A stretch of 64,000 nt of DNA, from NCBI RefSeq assembly GCF_900101675.1, contig NZ_FNKG01000004.1, positions 372,001 through 436,000 of the forward strand, given 5' to 3'. Made by a program: the position numbers and the translations under genes. Every line of letters begins with the position of its first letter. The stretch's first letter is position 1. The notes beneath the pieces are model-generated. The model worked only from the letters and a program-made list of their open reading frames with translations, was not told the origin of the DNA and searched no databases. This DNA is from Curtobacterium sp. UNCCL20 (GTDB lineage Bacteria > Actinomycetota > Actinomycetes > Actinomycetales > Microbacteriaceae). Positions 26,714-35,703 of this stretch are shown here, piece by piece.

Positions 26714-28561
26714 GTGAACGATCAGCGGCACCCAAGCCCCATCACCGCACCTGACCACGGGTCGGCAGCACGGCTGCTCTCCGACCGGGCCCGGAAGACA
26801 CCGGACCGGCCGATCCTGGCCCAGCGCCACGGTGACACCTGGACGCCGATCACCGCCGCCGAGACCCTCGCCCGGGTCCGCGGCATCGCCAAGGGCTTCG
26901 TCGCCGCCGGCCTCGCACCCGGCGCGCACGTCGCGATCCTGTCGCGGACCCGCCTCGAGTGGACGCTCGTCGACTTCGCCGTGTGGACCGCCGGCCTGGT
27001 GTCGATCCCCGTCTACGAGACGAGTTCCGCCGACCAGGTGCGCCACATCCTGTCCGACTCCGAGGCGGTGGCCATCGTCGTCGAGCAGGAGGAGCACGCC
27101 CGTCGGGTGGCGTCGATCGCCCCGGACCTGCCGCACCTCGGCCAGCACTGGACGATCGACGGCGGCGGCCTCGACGACCTGACGCGCCTCGGCGAGGACG
27201 TCACCGACGCCGAGCTCGACGCCCGCACGGCCGACGTGCACGGCCACGACGACGCGACGATCATCTACACCTCGGGCACCACCGGTCGGCCGAAGGGCTG
27301 CGTGCTCCGCCACGACAACTTCACCGCCACGGTCGAGGGCGCCTCCGAGGCGATGCCCGAGGTCGTCGCCGACGACGCCTCGACGCTGTTGTTCATCCCG
27401 ATGGCCCACGTCTTCGCCCGGTTCATCGCGGCGATGAGCGTGTCCGCCGGAGTCCTCGTCGGCCACGAGCCGGACACGAAGGACCTCATGCACGCCGTGT
27501 CGACCTTCAAGCCGTCGTTCCTGCTCGCCGTCCCGCGCGTCTTCGAGAAGATCTACAACTCGGCCGAGCAGAAGGCGGACCTCAGCGGCCGCGGCAACGT
27601 CTTCCGCGCCGCGGCCCGGACCGCGGTCGCGCACTCCGAGGCGCTCGCGAAGGGCCGCGTCCCGCTCGGGCTCGCCCTGAAGTACAAGGTGTTCGACAAG
27701 CTCGTCTACGCCAAGCTCCGCGACGCGATCGGCGGCCGGGTCCGGTACGCGATCAGCGGTTCCGCGCCGCTCTCCCCGCGGCTGTCGCACTTCTTCCGGT
27801 CCATCGGCGTGCTCATCCTCGAGGGCTACGGCCTCACCGAGACGACCGCGCCCGCCACCGTGAACCGTGCCGGCGAACTCCGCATCGGCAGCGTCGGACG
27901 TGCTCTGCCGGGCGTCGAGATCCGGATCGCCGACGACGACGAGATCCTGATCCGCGGCGTCGACGTCTTCGACCGCTACTGGCGGAACGACGAGGCGACC
28001 GCGAAGGCCCTCGTCGACGGCTGGTTCCGCACCGGCGACCTCGGCCGACTGGACGGCGACGGCATCCTCACCGTCACCGGGCGCGCCAAGGAACTCATCG
28101 TCACCGCGAGCGGCAAGAACGTCGCCCCGGCACCGCTCGAGGACGGCATCCGGGAGCACCCGATCATCGGGCAGGTGGTCGTCGTCGGCGAGGGCAAGCC
28201 GTTCATCGCCGCGCTCGTCACGCTCGACCGCGAGATGCTGCCCGGGTGGTGCGAGAGCCGGGGCATCTCCCCCGCCCTGTCCGCGCACGAGGCGGCGTAC
28301 GACGAGCGCGTCCACCAGGCCGTGCAAGAGGCGATCGACGCCGCCAACCAGCGGGTCTCCCGTGCCGAGTCGGTGCGGTCGTTCACGATCCTCGACACCG
28401 AGCTCACCGAGGCGTCCGGGCACCTCACGCCGAAGCTCACGATCAAGCGGCCGGTCATCATGAAGGACTTCGCCGCCGACGTGGAGCACATCTACTCCGG
28501 CTCCAAGGTGCAGACCACCGCGACACCCGTCGTCGAGACGCGTCGCCGCGACCGCGCGTAG
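26714..28561 (+). CDS. fadD: Long-chain fatty-acid--CoA ligase (AMP-forming)
   Basis: ANL-superfamily enzyme activating fatty acids as acyl-AMP then acyl-CoA. The 615-residue protein shows the P-loop-like motif IIYTSGTTGRPKGCVLRHDN, the LLFIPMAHVFAR segment, EGYGLTETTAP, the GWFRTGDLGRLDGDGIL hinge and KELIVTASGKNVAPAPLED with the C-terminal lysine. GTG at 26714 is chosen because GGGAG lies 5 bases upstream; a GTG at 26660 is in frame and 6 bases after TATGCT, which more likely marks the transcription start. It corresponds to mycobacterial fadD15 by position. Followed by a family A hairpin. Confidence 0.94.
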   Translation: MNDQRHPSPITAPDHGSAARLLSDRARKTPDRPILAQRHGDTWTPITAAETLARVRGIAKGFVAAGLAPGAHVAILSRTRLEWTLVDFAVWTAGLVSIPVYETSSADQVRHILSDSEAVAIVVEQEEHARRVASIAPDLPHLGQHWTIDGGGLDDLTRLGEDVTDAELDARTADVHGHDDATIIYTSGTTGRPKGCVLRHDNFTATVEGASEAMPEVVADDASTLLFIPMAHVFARFIAAMSVSAGVLVGHEPDTKDLMHAVSTFKPSFLLAVPRVFEKIYNSAEQKADLSGRGNVFRAAARTAVAHSEALAKGRVPLGLALKYKVFDKLVYAKLRDAIGGRVRYAISGSAPLSPRLSHFFRSIGVLILEGYGLTETTAPATVNRAGELRIGSVGRALPGVEIRIADDDEILIRGVDVFDRYWRNDEATAKALVDGWFRTGDLGRLDGDGILTVTGRAKELIVTASGKNVAPAPLEDGIREHPIIGQVVVVGEGKPFIAALVTLDREMLPGWCESRGISPALSAHEAAYDERVHQAVQEAIDAANQRVSRAESVRSFTILDTELTEASGHLTPKLTIKRPVIMKDFAADVEHIYSGSKVQTTATPVVETRRRDRA

Positions 28562-28579
28562 CGGCGAACGCACGACGCA

Positions 28580-28634
28580 ACGGCCTGGAGGCCCGGTGCC
28601 GGTCCGTGGGACCGGCACCGGGCCTCCAGGCCGT
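28580..28634. repeat. Family A hairpin with 26-bp perfect arms
   Basis: Arms 28580-28605 and 28609-28634 around a GTG loop; core CCTGGAGGCCCGGTGCC. It starts 19 bp after the acyl-CoA ligase stop and would form an unusually stable bidirectional hairpin between that gene and the small convergent gene at 28694-28825. Confidence 0.85.
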
Positions 28635-28693
28635 CACCGTGCGCGCGGGGCGCGACCCGCCGTCCGGTCGTCGTCGACCCGGCGGATCTGCGG

Positions 28694-28825
28694 TCACGCC
28701 TCCGGCGTCTGCTCCGTGGCGGGTGCGTCGAGGACGGCCGTCGAGGCGGTCGTGGCCGGCAGCTCGGACGGCCGGCGGTTGGTGCGGGTGCGGTGCGAGC
28801 TGAGCTCGTCGTTCTGACTGGTCAT
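28694..28825 (-). CDS. Small protein of 43 residues, unknown
   Basis: Short open frame with a plausible ribosome site (AGGA 6 bases before the ATG at 28825). The product reads MTSQNDELSSHRTRTNRRPS then a Pro/Ala/Thr-rich stretch ending in acidic TEQTPEA; hydrophilic, no membrane segment. It fills most of the gap between the fadD hairpin and the peptide deformylase gene. A basic N-terminal half and acidic tail suggest a nucleic-acid or ribosome associated peptide, but this is speculation. It may also be chance; codon composition resembles the neighbours. Confidence 0.5.
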   Translation of the reverse strand: MTSQNDELSSHRTRTNRRPSELPATTASTAVLDAPATEQTPEA

Positions 28826-28881
28826 GCGGGGTCCTGGGGTGGTGGGAACGATGCCGGGTGGGAAGCCGACAGCAGCACGGT

Positions 28882-28921
28882 ACCCCTTCGTCAGGACAAA
28901 GCAACAATCCCACGAAGGGGT
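28882..28921 (-). promoter_or_regulatory. 10-bp inverted repeat after def
   Basis: ACCCCTTCGT (28882-28891) and ACGAAGGGGT (28912-28921) are perfect arms around a 20-base A/C-rich loop, 57 bp past the deformylase stop. On the minus strand TTGCTT and TACCGT at 16-bp spacing overlap it, so it may be a terminator, or an operator for the small gene. The two readings cannot be separated here. Confidence 0.45.
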
Positions 28922-28978
28922 GTCACGGGAAGTTCACGAACCGCGAACGCCGTTGACGGGTGGACGGCCGCCGTGGCC

Positions 28979-29482
28979 TCAGTGGAACCAGTCCTGCGAG
29001 CGGATGTCGCGGAGGGCCTGACGGCGGATCTCCGGGTCGAGCGTCATCACGTAGACGGTGCCGGCGAGGTGGTCGACCTCGTGCTGCAGCGCCTCCGCCA
29101 TGAGCCCGGTGCCCTCGAGCACGACCTCGTTCCCGTCGACGTCGACGCCCCGCACCTTGGCGTACGGGGACCGGCGCGTCGGGTACGCGAGGCCGGGCAC
29201 GGAGAGGCACCCCTCGTCCATCAGCTCGGGCTCGCCGGAGACCTCGACGACCGTCGGGTTGAGGACGTAGCCGACCTCGCCGTCGACGTTGTACGAGAAC
29301 GCGCGGAGCCCGACACCGATCTGCGGCGCCGCGACGCCGGCACGCCCGGGCTCCTTGACGGTGTCGAGCAGGTCCTGCACGAGGTCGCGGACGCCCTGCG
29401 AGCCGAGGGCCTCGGGACGGATCGGGTCCGCCGGCGAACGGAGGACGGGGTCGCCGAAGAGGCGGATGGGACGGACGGTCAC
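28979..29482 (-). CDS. def: Peptide deformylase
   Basis: Metalloenzyme removing the N-formyl group from new proteins. The 167-residue product has the three family motifs: GVAAPQIG (about 49-56), EGCLSVPG (about 90-97) and [12 protein letters not shown] (about 132-143) with the metal-binding Cys and two His. GTG at 29482 lies one base after the pyruvate carboxylase stop, so translation is probably coupled to it. The C-terminus is short, a compact actinobacterial form. Confidence 0.96.
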   Translation of the reverse strand: MTVRPIRLFGDPVLRSPADPIRPEALGSQGVRDLVQDLLDTVKEPGRAGVAAPQIGVGLRAFSYNVDGEVGYVLNPTVVEVSGEPELMDEGCLSVPGLAYPTRRSPYAKVRGVDVDGNEVVLEGTGLMAEALQHEVDHLAGTVYVMTLDPEIRRQALRDIRSQDWFH

Positions 29483-29483
29483 G

Positions 29484-32400
29484 TTACTGCAGCACCACCA
29501 GGAGGTCGCCGGCGTCCACCTGCTGGGTCACCGGGATCGCGAGACGGCCGACGGTGCCCGCAACGGGCGCCGTGATGGCCGCTTCCATCTTCATCGCCTC
29601 GATGCTCGCCACGGCCGCACCGGCCTCGACGACGTCACCGACGGCGACCTTGAGCGTCACGACACCGGAGAACGGCGCCGCGACGTGCTTCGGGTCGGAC
29701 TTGTCCGCCTTCTCGGCGGCCTTCGTCTCGACCTCGACCGAACGATCACGGACGGAGACCGGGCGGAGCTGCCCGTTCATCGTCGCCATGACGGTCCGGA
29801 TGCCCTTCTCGTCGACCTCGCCGATCGCCTCGAGCCCGACGAACAGGTTCACGCCCCGGCCGAGCGGCACGGTGTGCTCCTGTCCCGGGCGGAGGCCGTA
29901 GAGGTAGTCGACGGTGGGGACGACGGAGAGGTCGCCGTACTGCTCGCGGACGGCGTCGAACTGCTTCGTCGGCTGCGGGAAGAGCAGGCGGTTGAGTGCG
30001 CGCTGGCGGTCCTTGCCGGGCACCTGGAGGTGCGGACGTTCGTCGTCCGGCACCGGTGCGATCTCCAGCCGGACGTCGCGCCCCTCGAGCACCTTCGACC
30101 GGAACGGCTCCGGCCAGCCACCGGGCAGGTCGCCGAGCTCGCCGGCCATGAAGCCGACGACGGAGTCCGGGATGTCGTACTTCTGCGGGTTCTGCTCGAA
30201 GTCCACCGGGTCGGCCCCGACGGCGGCGAGCTGCAGTGCGAGGTCGCCGACGACCTTGGACGACGGTGTGACCTTCGTCGGGCGGCCGAGGATCCGGTTC
30301 GCCTCGGCGTACCAGTCCTCCACCTGCTCGAAGCGGTCGCCGAGCCCGAGCGCGATGGCCTGCTGCCGGAGGTTCGACAGCTGGCCCCCGGGGATCTCGT
30401 GCTTGTACACGCGGCCGGTCGGCCCGGGGAGCCCGGACTCGAACGGTGCGTAGGCGCGGCGGACGGCCTCCCAGTACGGCTCGAGGTCGCCGACGGCGGT
30501 CAGGGAGAGGCCGGTGTCGCGCTCGGTGTGCGCCAGCGCCGCCACCAGGGCGGACATGCTCGGCTGGCTCGTCGTGCCGGCCATCGGCGCCGCAGCGACG
30601 TCGACGGCGTCCGCTCCGGCGCGGGCCGCCGCGAGCAGGGTCGCGAGCTGGCCACCGGCGGTGTCGTGGGTGTGCACGTGCACGGGCTGGTCGAAGCGCT
30701 CGCGGAGCGCGGTGACGAGCTTCTCGGCGGCGCCGGCGCGGAGGAGTCCGGCCATGTCCTTGATGCCGATGACGTGCGCGCCGGCGTCGACCATCTGCTC
30801 CGCCAGACGGAGGTAGTAGTCGAGCGTGTACAGCTCTTCCGCCGGGTCGAGCAGGTCGGCCGTGTAGCAGAGCGCAGCCTCGGCGACGGCGGTCCCCGTC
30901 GCGAGCACGGCTTCGAGTGCGGGCCGGAGCTGGCTGACGTCGTTCAGGGCATCGAACACGCGGAAGACGTCGACACCCGTCGCGGCGGCCTCGGCGACGA
31001 AGGCGTCCGTCACCTCGGTCGGGTACGGGGTGTAGCCGACGGTGTTCCGGCCGCGCAGGAGCATCTGGATCGGGATGTTCGGCATCGCCTCGCGCAGGGA
31101 CGCCAGGCGCTCCCACGGGTCCTCGCCGAGGAACCGGAGCGCGACGTCGTAGGTCGCCCCACCCCAGGCCTCCGTGCTGAGCAGCTGCGGGGTGAGCCGA
31201 GCGACGTGCGGGGCCACCGCGACGAGGTCCTTCGTGCGGACGCGCGTGGCGAGGAGCGACTGGTGGGCGTCGCGCATCGTCGTCTCGGTGACCGCCAGCG
31301 CAGTCTGTGCGCGGAGGGCCTTCGCCCACTCGGCCGGGCCGACCTCGCGGAGGAGGTCGCGCTGCCCCGCCGGCACCGGCGTGCCCAGGTCGACGACGGG
31401 CAGCTTCTCGCTCGGCTCCACCGTCTGCGGGCGACGCTCGCCGTTCGGCTTGTTCACCGTGACGTCGGCGAGCCAGTTGAGGACCTTCGTGCCGCGGTCC
31501 TTCGAGACGTGGCCGCTGAACAGTTGCGGGCGCTCCTCGATGAACTTCGTCGAGACGTCACCGCGAGCGAAGTCCGGGTCCTCGAGCACGGCCTGCAGGA
31601 ACGGGATGTTCGTCGACACGCCCCGGATGCGGAACTCGGCGAGGGCGCGCTTCGCACGGGCCACCGCCGCCGGGAAGTCCCGCCCGCGGCAGGTCATCTT
31701 CGCGAGCATCGAGTCGAAGTGGGGGCTGATCTGCGCACCCGTGGCGACGGTGCCGCCGTCGAGGCGGACACCCGCGCCGCCGGGGCTGCGGTACGTGGTG
31801 ATCCGTCCGGTGTCGGGGCGGAAGCCCTGCGTCGGGTCCTCCGTCGTGATGCGGGTCTGCAGCGCGGCGCCGTGCACCTGGACGGCGTCCTGCGTCAGGC
31901 CGAGGTCGGCGAGCGTCTGCCCGGCGGCGATGCGCATCTGCGACTGCACCAGGTCGACGTCCGTGACCTCTTCCGTCACGGTGTGCTCGACCTGGATGCG
32001 CGGGTTCATCTCGATGAAGACGTGCTGCCCCTCGCGCTCCCCCTCGGTGTCGAGCAGGAACTCGACGGTGCCGGCGTTCACGTAGCCGATCGACCGGGCG
32101 AAGGCGACGGCGTCGCGGTGCAGCGCCCGGGCGATGCCTGGGTCGAGGTTCGGCGCCGGAGCGATCTCGACGACCTTCTGGTTCCGCCGCTGCACCGAGC
32201 AGTCGCGCTCGAACAGGTGGATCGTGCCCTCGTCCGTGCCGGTGGCGTCGGCGAGGATCTGGACCTCGATGTGCCGCGGCCGGATCACGGCCTGCTCGAG
32301 GAACATCGTCGGGTCGCCGAAGGCGCTGTCGGCCTCGCGCATCGCCTCTTCCAGCGCCGCACGCAGCTCGGGCTTCGTCTCCACCCGGCGCATGCCACGC

Positions 32401-32894
32401 CCACCGCCGCCGGCGACGGCCTTCGCGAACACCGGGAACCCGATCGCGTCCGCGCCGGCGATCAGCTCGTCGATGTCACGGCTCGCCGGGGTGCTCGCGA
32501 GGACCGGGACACCGGCCGCGATCGCGTGCTCCTTCGCGGTGACCTTGTTGCCGGCCATCTCGAGGACGTGCTCGCCGGGGCCGATGAACGTGATGCCGTT
32601 CGCCGCCGCGGCCGCCGCGAGCTCGGGATTCTCGGACAGGAAGCCGTAGCCCGGGTAGATCGCGTCGGCACCGGACTCGAGCGCCACGCGGACGATCTCG
32701 GACACGTCGAGGTACGCCCGGACGGGGTGTCCGCGCTCCCCGATCAGGTACGCCTCGTCCGCCTTGAGACGGTGCAGCGAATTGCGGTCCTCGTACGGGT
32801 AGACGGCGACGGTCTTCGCCCCCAGCTCGTACGCGGCACGGAATGCACGGATGGCGATCTCGCCACGATTGGCGACCAGGATCTTGCTGAACAC
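29484..32894 (-). CDS. pyc: Pyruvate carboxylase
   Basis: Anaplerotic biotin enzyme that carboxylates pyruvate to oxaloacetate. The 1136-residue single chain holds the biotin carboxylase domain (1-450; [23 protein letters not shown]-grasp [28 protein letters not shown]), the carboxyltransferase domain (about 520-840; [30 protein letters not shown] motif family, metal-site [10 protein letters not shown]), and the biotinyl domain with EAMKMEA, lysine 1102. GTG 32894 has AAAGG 6 bases upstream. One gene encodes the entire enzyme, as in Corynebacterium. Divergent from parA across 60 bp with a palindrome. Confidence 0.97.
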   Translation of the reverse strand: MFSKILVANRGEIAIRAFRAAYELGAKTVAVYPYEDRNSLHRLKADEAYLIGERGHPVRAYLDVSEIVRVALESGADAIYPGYGFLSENPELAAAAAANGITFIGPGEHVLEMAGNKVTAKEHAIAAGVPVLASTPASRDIDELIAGADAIGFPVFAKAVAGGGGRGMRRVETKPELRAALEEAMREADSAFGDPTMFLEQAVIRPRHIEVQILADATGTDEGTIHLFERDCSVQRRNQKVVEIAPAPNLDPGIARALHRDAVAFARSIGYVNAGTVEFLLDTEGEREGQHVFIEMNPRIQVEHTVTEEVTDVDLVQSQMRIAAGQTLADLGLTQDAVQVHGAALQTRITTEDPTQGFRPDTGRITTYRSPGGAGVRLDGGTVATGAQISPHFDSMLAKMTCRGRDFPAAVARAKRALAEFRIRGVSTNIPFLQAVLEDPDFARGDVSTKFIEERPQLFSGHVSKDRGTKVLNWLADVTVNKPNGERRPQTVEPSEKLPVVDLGTPVPAGQRDLLREVGPAEWAKALRAQTALAVTETTMRDAHQSLLATRVRTKDLVAVAPHVARLTPQLLSTEAWGGATYDVALRFLGEDPWERLASLREAMPNIPIQMLLRGRNTVGYTPYPTEVTDAFVAEAAATGVDVFRVFDALNDVSQLRPALEAVLATGTAVAEAALCYTADLLDPAEELYTLDYYLRLAEQMVDAGAHVIGIKDMAGLLRAGAAEKLVTALRERFDQPVHVHTHDTAGGQLATLLAAARAGADAVDVAAAPMAGTTSQPSMSALVAALAHTERDTGLSLTAVGDLEPYWEAVRRAYAPFESGLPGPTGRVYKHEIPGGQLSNLRQQAIALGLGDRFEQVEDWYAEANRILGRPTKVTPSSKVVGDLALQLAAVGADPVDFEQNPQKYDIPDSVVGFMAGELGDLPGGWPEPFRSKVLEGRDVRLEIAPVPDDERPHLQVPGKDRQRALNRLLFPQPTKQFDAVREQYGDLSVVPTVDYLYGLRPGQEHTVPLGRGVNLFVGLEAIGEVDEKGIRTVMATMNGQLRPVSVRDRSVEVETKAAEKADKSDPKHVAAPFSGVVTLKVAVGDVVEAGAAVASIEAMKMEAAITAPVAGTVGRLAIPVTQQVDAGDLLVVLQ

Positions 32895-32911
32895 GAGGTG
32901 CCTTTCAGCCC

Positions 32912-32946
32912 GGGTTGAGGTGAGACAACCCTAGTGGCGGTAACGT
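32912..32946 (+). promoter_or_regulatory. Palindrome and -10 box upstream of parA
   Basis: GGGTTG-N8-CAACCC (32912-32931) is a perfect 6-bp inverted repeat; TAACGT (32941-32946) lies 8 bases before the GTG at 32955. The palindrome covers the -35 zone of parA and lies 17 bases before the divergent pyc start, so a bound regulator could touch both. Confidence 0.45.
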
Positions 32947-32954
32947 TGCTCACC

Positions 32955-33767
32955 GTGCATGTACTCAGCGTGAGCTCCCTCAAGGGTGGTGTCGGCAAGA
33001 CGACGGTGACGCTCGGCCTGACTTCGGCCGCGTTCGCCAAGGGACTGCGCACGCTGGTGGTGGATCTCGACCCGCAGTCGGACGTCTCGACCGGCCTCGA
33101 CATCAACCTCTCCGGACACCTCAACGTGGCCGACGTGCTCGAGAACCCGAAGGAGAAGATCGTCCGCCAGGCGATCGCCCCGTCCGGGTGGACGAAGGGC
33201 TCCCAGGGCAAGATCGACGTCATGGTCGGATCGCCCTCGGCCATCAACTTCGACGGGCCGCACCCGTCCATCCGGGACATCTGGAAGCTCGAAGAGGCCC
33301 TGGCGAACGTCGAGCAGGACTACGAGCTCGTCCTCATCGACTGCGCCCCGTCGCTCAACGCCCTGACGCGCACCGCGTGGGCCGCGTCCGACCGGGTCAC
33401 CGTCGTCACCGAACCCGGACTCTTCTCCGTCGCCGCCGCCGACCGTGCGCTCCGCGCGATCGAGGAGATCCGCCGCGGTCTCTCCCCGCGCCTGCAGCCC
33501 CTCGGCATCATCGTGAACCGTGCTCGCGTGCAGTCGCTCGAGCACCAGTTCCGCATCAAGGAGCTCCGCGACATGTTCGGCCCGCTCGTGCTCTCCCCGC
33601 AGCTGCCCGAGCGCACGTCGCTGCAGCAGGCGCAGGGTGCGGCGAAGCCCCTGCACGTGTGGCCGGGCGAGTCCGCGCAGGAGATGGCGAAGAACTTCGA
33701 CCAGCTGCTCGAGCGCATCATGCGGACCGGCAAGATCGGCCCGTACGCCGAGGGCGGCGCCGCGTAG
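32955..33767 (+). CDS. ParA-family ATPase (orphan)
   Basis: Deviant Walker ATPase of the ParA/MinD/Soj type. The 270-residue product begins MHVLSVSSLKGGVGKTT with the signature lysine and Walker A (10-17), has LVVDLDPQSDVSTGLDI (Walker A' / switch), LVLIDCAPSLNALTRTAW (Walker B) and a C-terminal helical part. No parB-like gene or parS-like palindrome is adjacent, so it is not the chromosomal segregation pair. Its conserved position next to garA/ftsR suggests a role in cell organisation or division. GTG 32955 is chosen since TAACGT lies 8 bases upstream; GTG 32934 is in frame. Confidence 0.88.
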   Translation: MHVLSVSSLKGGVGKTTVTLGLTSAAFAKGLRTLVVDLDPQSDVSTGLDINLSGHLNVADVLENPKEKIVRQAIAPSGWTKGSQGKIDVMVGSPSAINFDGPHPSIRDIWKLEEALANVEQDYELVLIDCAPSLNALTRTAWAASDRVTVVTEPGLFSVAAADRALRAIEEIRRGLSPRLQPLGIIVNRARVQSLEHQFRIKELRDMFGPLVLSPQLPERTSLQQAQGAAKPLHVWPGESAQEMAKNFDQLLERIMRTGKIGPYAEGGAA

Positions 33768-33858
33768 GTCGCGGGATGCCGCGGGCGCGGGCGCCGGTGG
33801 GCGGCGCGCCTGCGCGCGGGGTGCGGGCGCGGGCTCGCAGTCGCCTGCGGGCTGCGCT

Positions 33859-34181
33859 GAGCGGGCACCATTCGTCACGGTCGGGGCTCGATCGCGCCAC
33901 ATCGCGACCGGTGGGCAGCACGCACGCGGCGTGTCGTGAGCGTTCGAGGACGCGCCGAACACGAACGTCGACTCGCCCGAGGAACGGCTTCCCGCGGCGT
34001 GCGTTCCCCCACTCTGCGACACCGACCGCCGAACCTCCGCGACCGGGCATGACGAGCGGGATCGAGGCGGCCGGGGTCGGCCGTGGGACGCTCGCAAGTG
34101 GGCGGGACATGCCGCTCACTTCCGCCGAACGGGCAGAAGCACCCGCATCCGGGCGTCGAGCGTGACGAATTTCGCCCGCTC
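33859..34181. repeat. Family D inverted pair bounding a 323-bp non-coding segment (MITE-like?)
   Basis: GAGCGGGC-N4-TTCGTCACG at 33859-33879 and its inverse CGTGACGAA-N4-GCCCGCTC at 34161-34181 bound most of the 456-bp gap between the converging parA and MerR genes. Just inside the right end, GCCGCTCAC...CGAACGGGCAGAA (34111-34134) resembles the other half of the family D unit at 40707-40904. No open frame inside looks like a protein. The layout resembles a small non-autonomous mobile element, but a target-site duplication is not visible. Confidence 0.5.
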
Positions 34182-34223
34182 GCGGCCGCGAGCGGCACCC
34201 GAGAGCGCAGGAAGCGCCGAGCG

Positions 34224-34784
34224 TCAGGAGGCGCGGGAAGCGCGGCGCGCAGCCAGCTCGTCGTCGGGGTCGGCCGCGGGCGTCGCGTCGAGTTCGACGA
34301 GCGAGCTCTCGACCTCGCGCAGGACCTTGCCGACCGCGATGCCGAACACACCCTGGCCGCGGGACACGAGGTCGATGACCTCGTCGTCGGAGGTGCAGAG
34401 GTAGACCGAGGCCCCGTCGGACATGAGCGTCGTCTGGGCGAGGTCGGACACGCCGGACTCACGGAGCTGGTTCACCGCGGTGCGGATCTGCTGCAGCGAG
34501 ATGCCGGTGTCGAGGAGACGCTTCACGAGCTTGAGCACGAGGATGTCGCGGAAGCCGTACAGCCGCTGCGACCCGGAGCCGGCGGCCCCGCGGATCGTCG
34601 GCTCGACCAGCTCGGTGCGGGCCCAGTAGTCGAGCTGACGGTAGCTGATGCCTGCGGCCTTGGCGGCGACGGTGCCGCGGTAGCCGTTCTGCTCGTCGTG
34701 CTCGGGCAGACCGTCGGTGAAGAGCAACCCGAGGTCGTACCGCGTCATGTCTGACGGGGTACCGGGGGTTTCGTTCCCACTCAT
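34224..34784 (-). CDS. MerR-family regulator (Rv1830-like)
   Basis: DNA-binding regulator of 186 residues. It has the winged-helix segment GYRGTVAAKAAGISYRQLDYWARTELVEPTIRGAAGSGSQRLYGFRDILVLKLVKRLLDTG typical of the actinobacterial MerR group linked with garA, followed by a helical and small C-terminal domain (VYLCTSDDEVIDLVSRGQGVFGIAVGKVLREVE). No effector cysteines are seen. ATG 34784 has GGAAGG 7 bases upstream. It lies 214 bp after ftsR with its own likely promoter and a TCAAC-N5-GTTGA repeat at 34825. The nuclease gene found between the two regulators in mycobacteria (Rv1829) is absent here. Confidence 0.88.
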   Translation of the reverse strand: MSGNETPGTPSDMTRYDLGLLFTDGLPEHDEQNGYRGTVAAKAAGISYRQLDYWARTELVEPTIRGAAGSGSQRLYGFRDILVLKLVKRLLDTGISLQQIRTAVNQLRESGVSDLAQTTLMSDGASVYLCTSDDEVIDLVSRGQGVFGIAVGKVLREVESSLVELDATPAADPDDELAARRASRAS

Positions 34785-34824
34785 TGGACTGCCTTCCAGG
34801 ACGATCGAGCCCTCTCCCGAAGCT

Positions 34825-34839
34825 TCAACGACGGGTTGA
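34825..34839. promoter_or_regulatory. Inverted repeat TCAAC-N5-GTTGA upstream of MerR gene
   Basis: A perfect 5-bp inverted repeat with 5-base spacer, 41-55 bases before the ATG. It nearly matches TCAAC-N5-CTTGA in front of ftsZ. A shared MerR-family (FtsR) operator is the proposed reading. Confidence 0.4.
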
Positions 34840-34998
34840 GAGTTGTGCCGAGGTCCACGGTAGCGACTCCGATGCCCCCGGCGCGGGACATCCGACTCGG
34901 CGCGTCCGGCGTGTCGAGGATACGCCCCCACCACCGACGAACGACAGCCCCGAAGAGACGGCCGACGGTGCCCGAGCGGGCCGGGAACGGCGCGGCCG

Positions 34999-35703
34999 TC
35001 ATGCGTCGAGACGCCCGATCGCCGTGCGGATGAGGTTGGACCGGATCACCTCGAGGTGACCGGCGATCTCCCGCGCGAGCTCGGTCGCCTTCGCCCGCGA
35101 GGTGGCGTCACCGCGCCGGGAGACCGGCATGAGGGCGGACTCGATGAGGCCGACCTCGCGCTCGGCGACACTGCGCATCGTGCGGAGGTGCCGCGGCTCG
35201 ATGCCGGTGCGCTGCAGTTCGACGAGGGCCTTCAGCACCGTCACGCCGTCCTCGCCGTAGGTGTCGGTGGCGGGCAGCAGCGACGCGGACACGGCGTCGG
35301 CGAGCAGCATCGGCGTCGCGCCGGCAGCCCGGACGGTCTCGTCGCGGGTGTAGCGGCGCTCACGCCCGAGGATCGACGGCTTCGGTGCGTCGCCTCCGCC
35401 CGGCAACACGGGCTCACGTCCGGCGTCGAGGTCGGCGAGGTAGTCCTTGATGACCTTGAGCGGGAGGTAGTGGTCGCGTTGGAGGCCCAGGATCACCCGG
35501 AGGCGCTCGACGTCGGCCCCGGAGAACTTCCGGTAGCCACTGGCCGTCCGGATCGGGGTGACGAGCTCGCGCTCCTCGAGGAAGCGCAGCTTCGAGCTCG
35601 AGAGGTCCGGGAAGTCGGGCTTCAGGCGTGCGAGGACCTGCCCGATCGTGAGCAGGTCCGGTACCGCGGACCCCGCCCGGGCCGCGGCGGACCGTGCGGC
35701 CAC
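34999..35703 (-). CDS. ftsR: MerR-family regulator FtsR
   Basis: Transcription regulator; the Corynebacterium glutamicum homologue, encoded directly after the FHA gene odhI as here, activates ftsZ and affects cell shape. The 234-residue product has an N-terminal MerR helix-turn-helix (LLTIGQVLARLKPDFPDLSSSKLRFLEERELVTPIRTASGYRKFSGADVERL, about 17-70), a linker and a C-terminal helical domain with ELQRTGIEPRHLRTMRSVAEREVGLIE. GTG 35703 overlaps the last base of the garA stop, so both are translated as one unit. Orthology is inferred from position and domain layout. Confidence 0.88.
   Translation of the reverse strand: MAARSAAARAGSAVPDLLTIGQVLARLKPDFPDLSSSKLRFLEERELVTPIRTASGYRKFSGADVERLRVILGLQRDHYLPLKVIKDYLADLDAGREPVLPGGGDAPKPSILGRERRYTRDETVRAAGATPMLLADAVSASLLPATDTYGEDGVTVLKALVELQRTGIEPRHLRTMRSVAEREVGLIESALMPVSRRGDATSRAKATELAREIAGHLEVIRSNLIRTAIGRLDA

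Noticed and set aside
32934..33767. Chromosome partition locus (parAB/parS)
   Set aside because: Only ParA is present, with no parB-like gene or typical parS palindrome, and the context is metabolic and division regulators.
33768..34223. Decayed protein gene in the parA-MerR gap
   Set aside because: No frame on either strand shows recognisable domains; the inverted family D ends explain the segment better.
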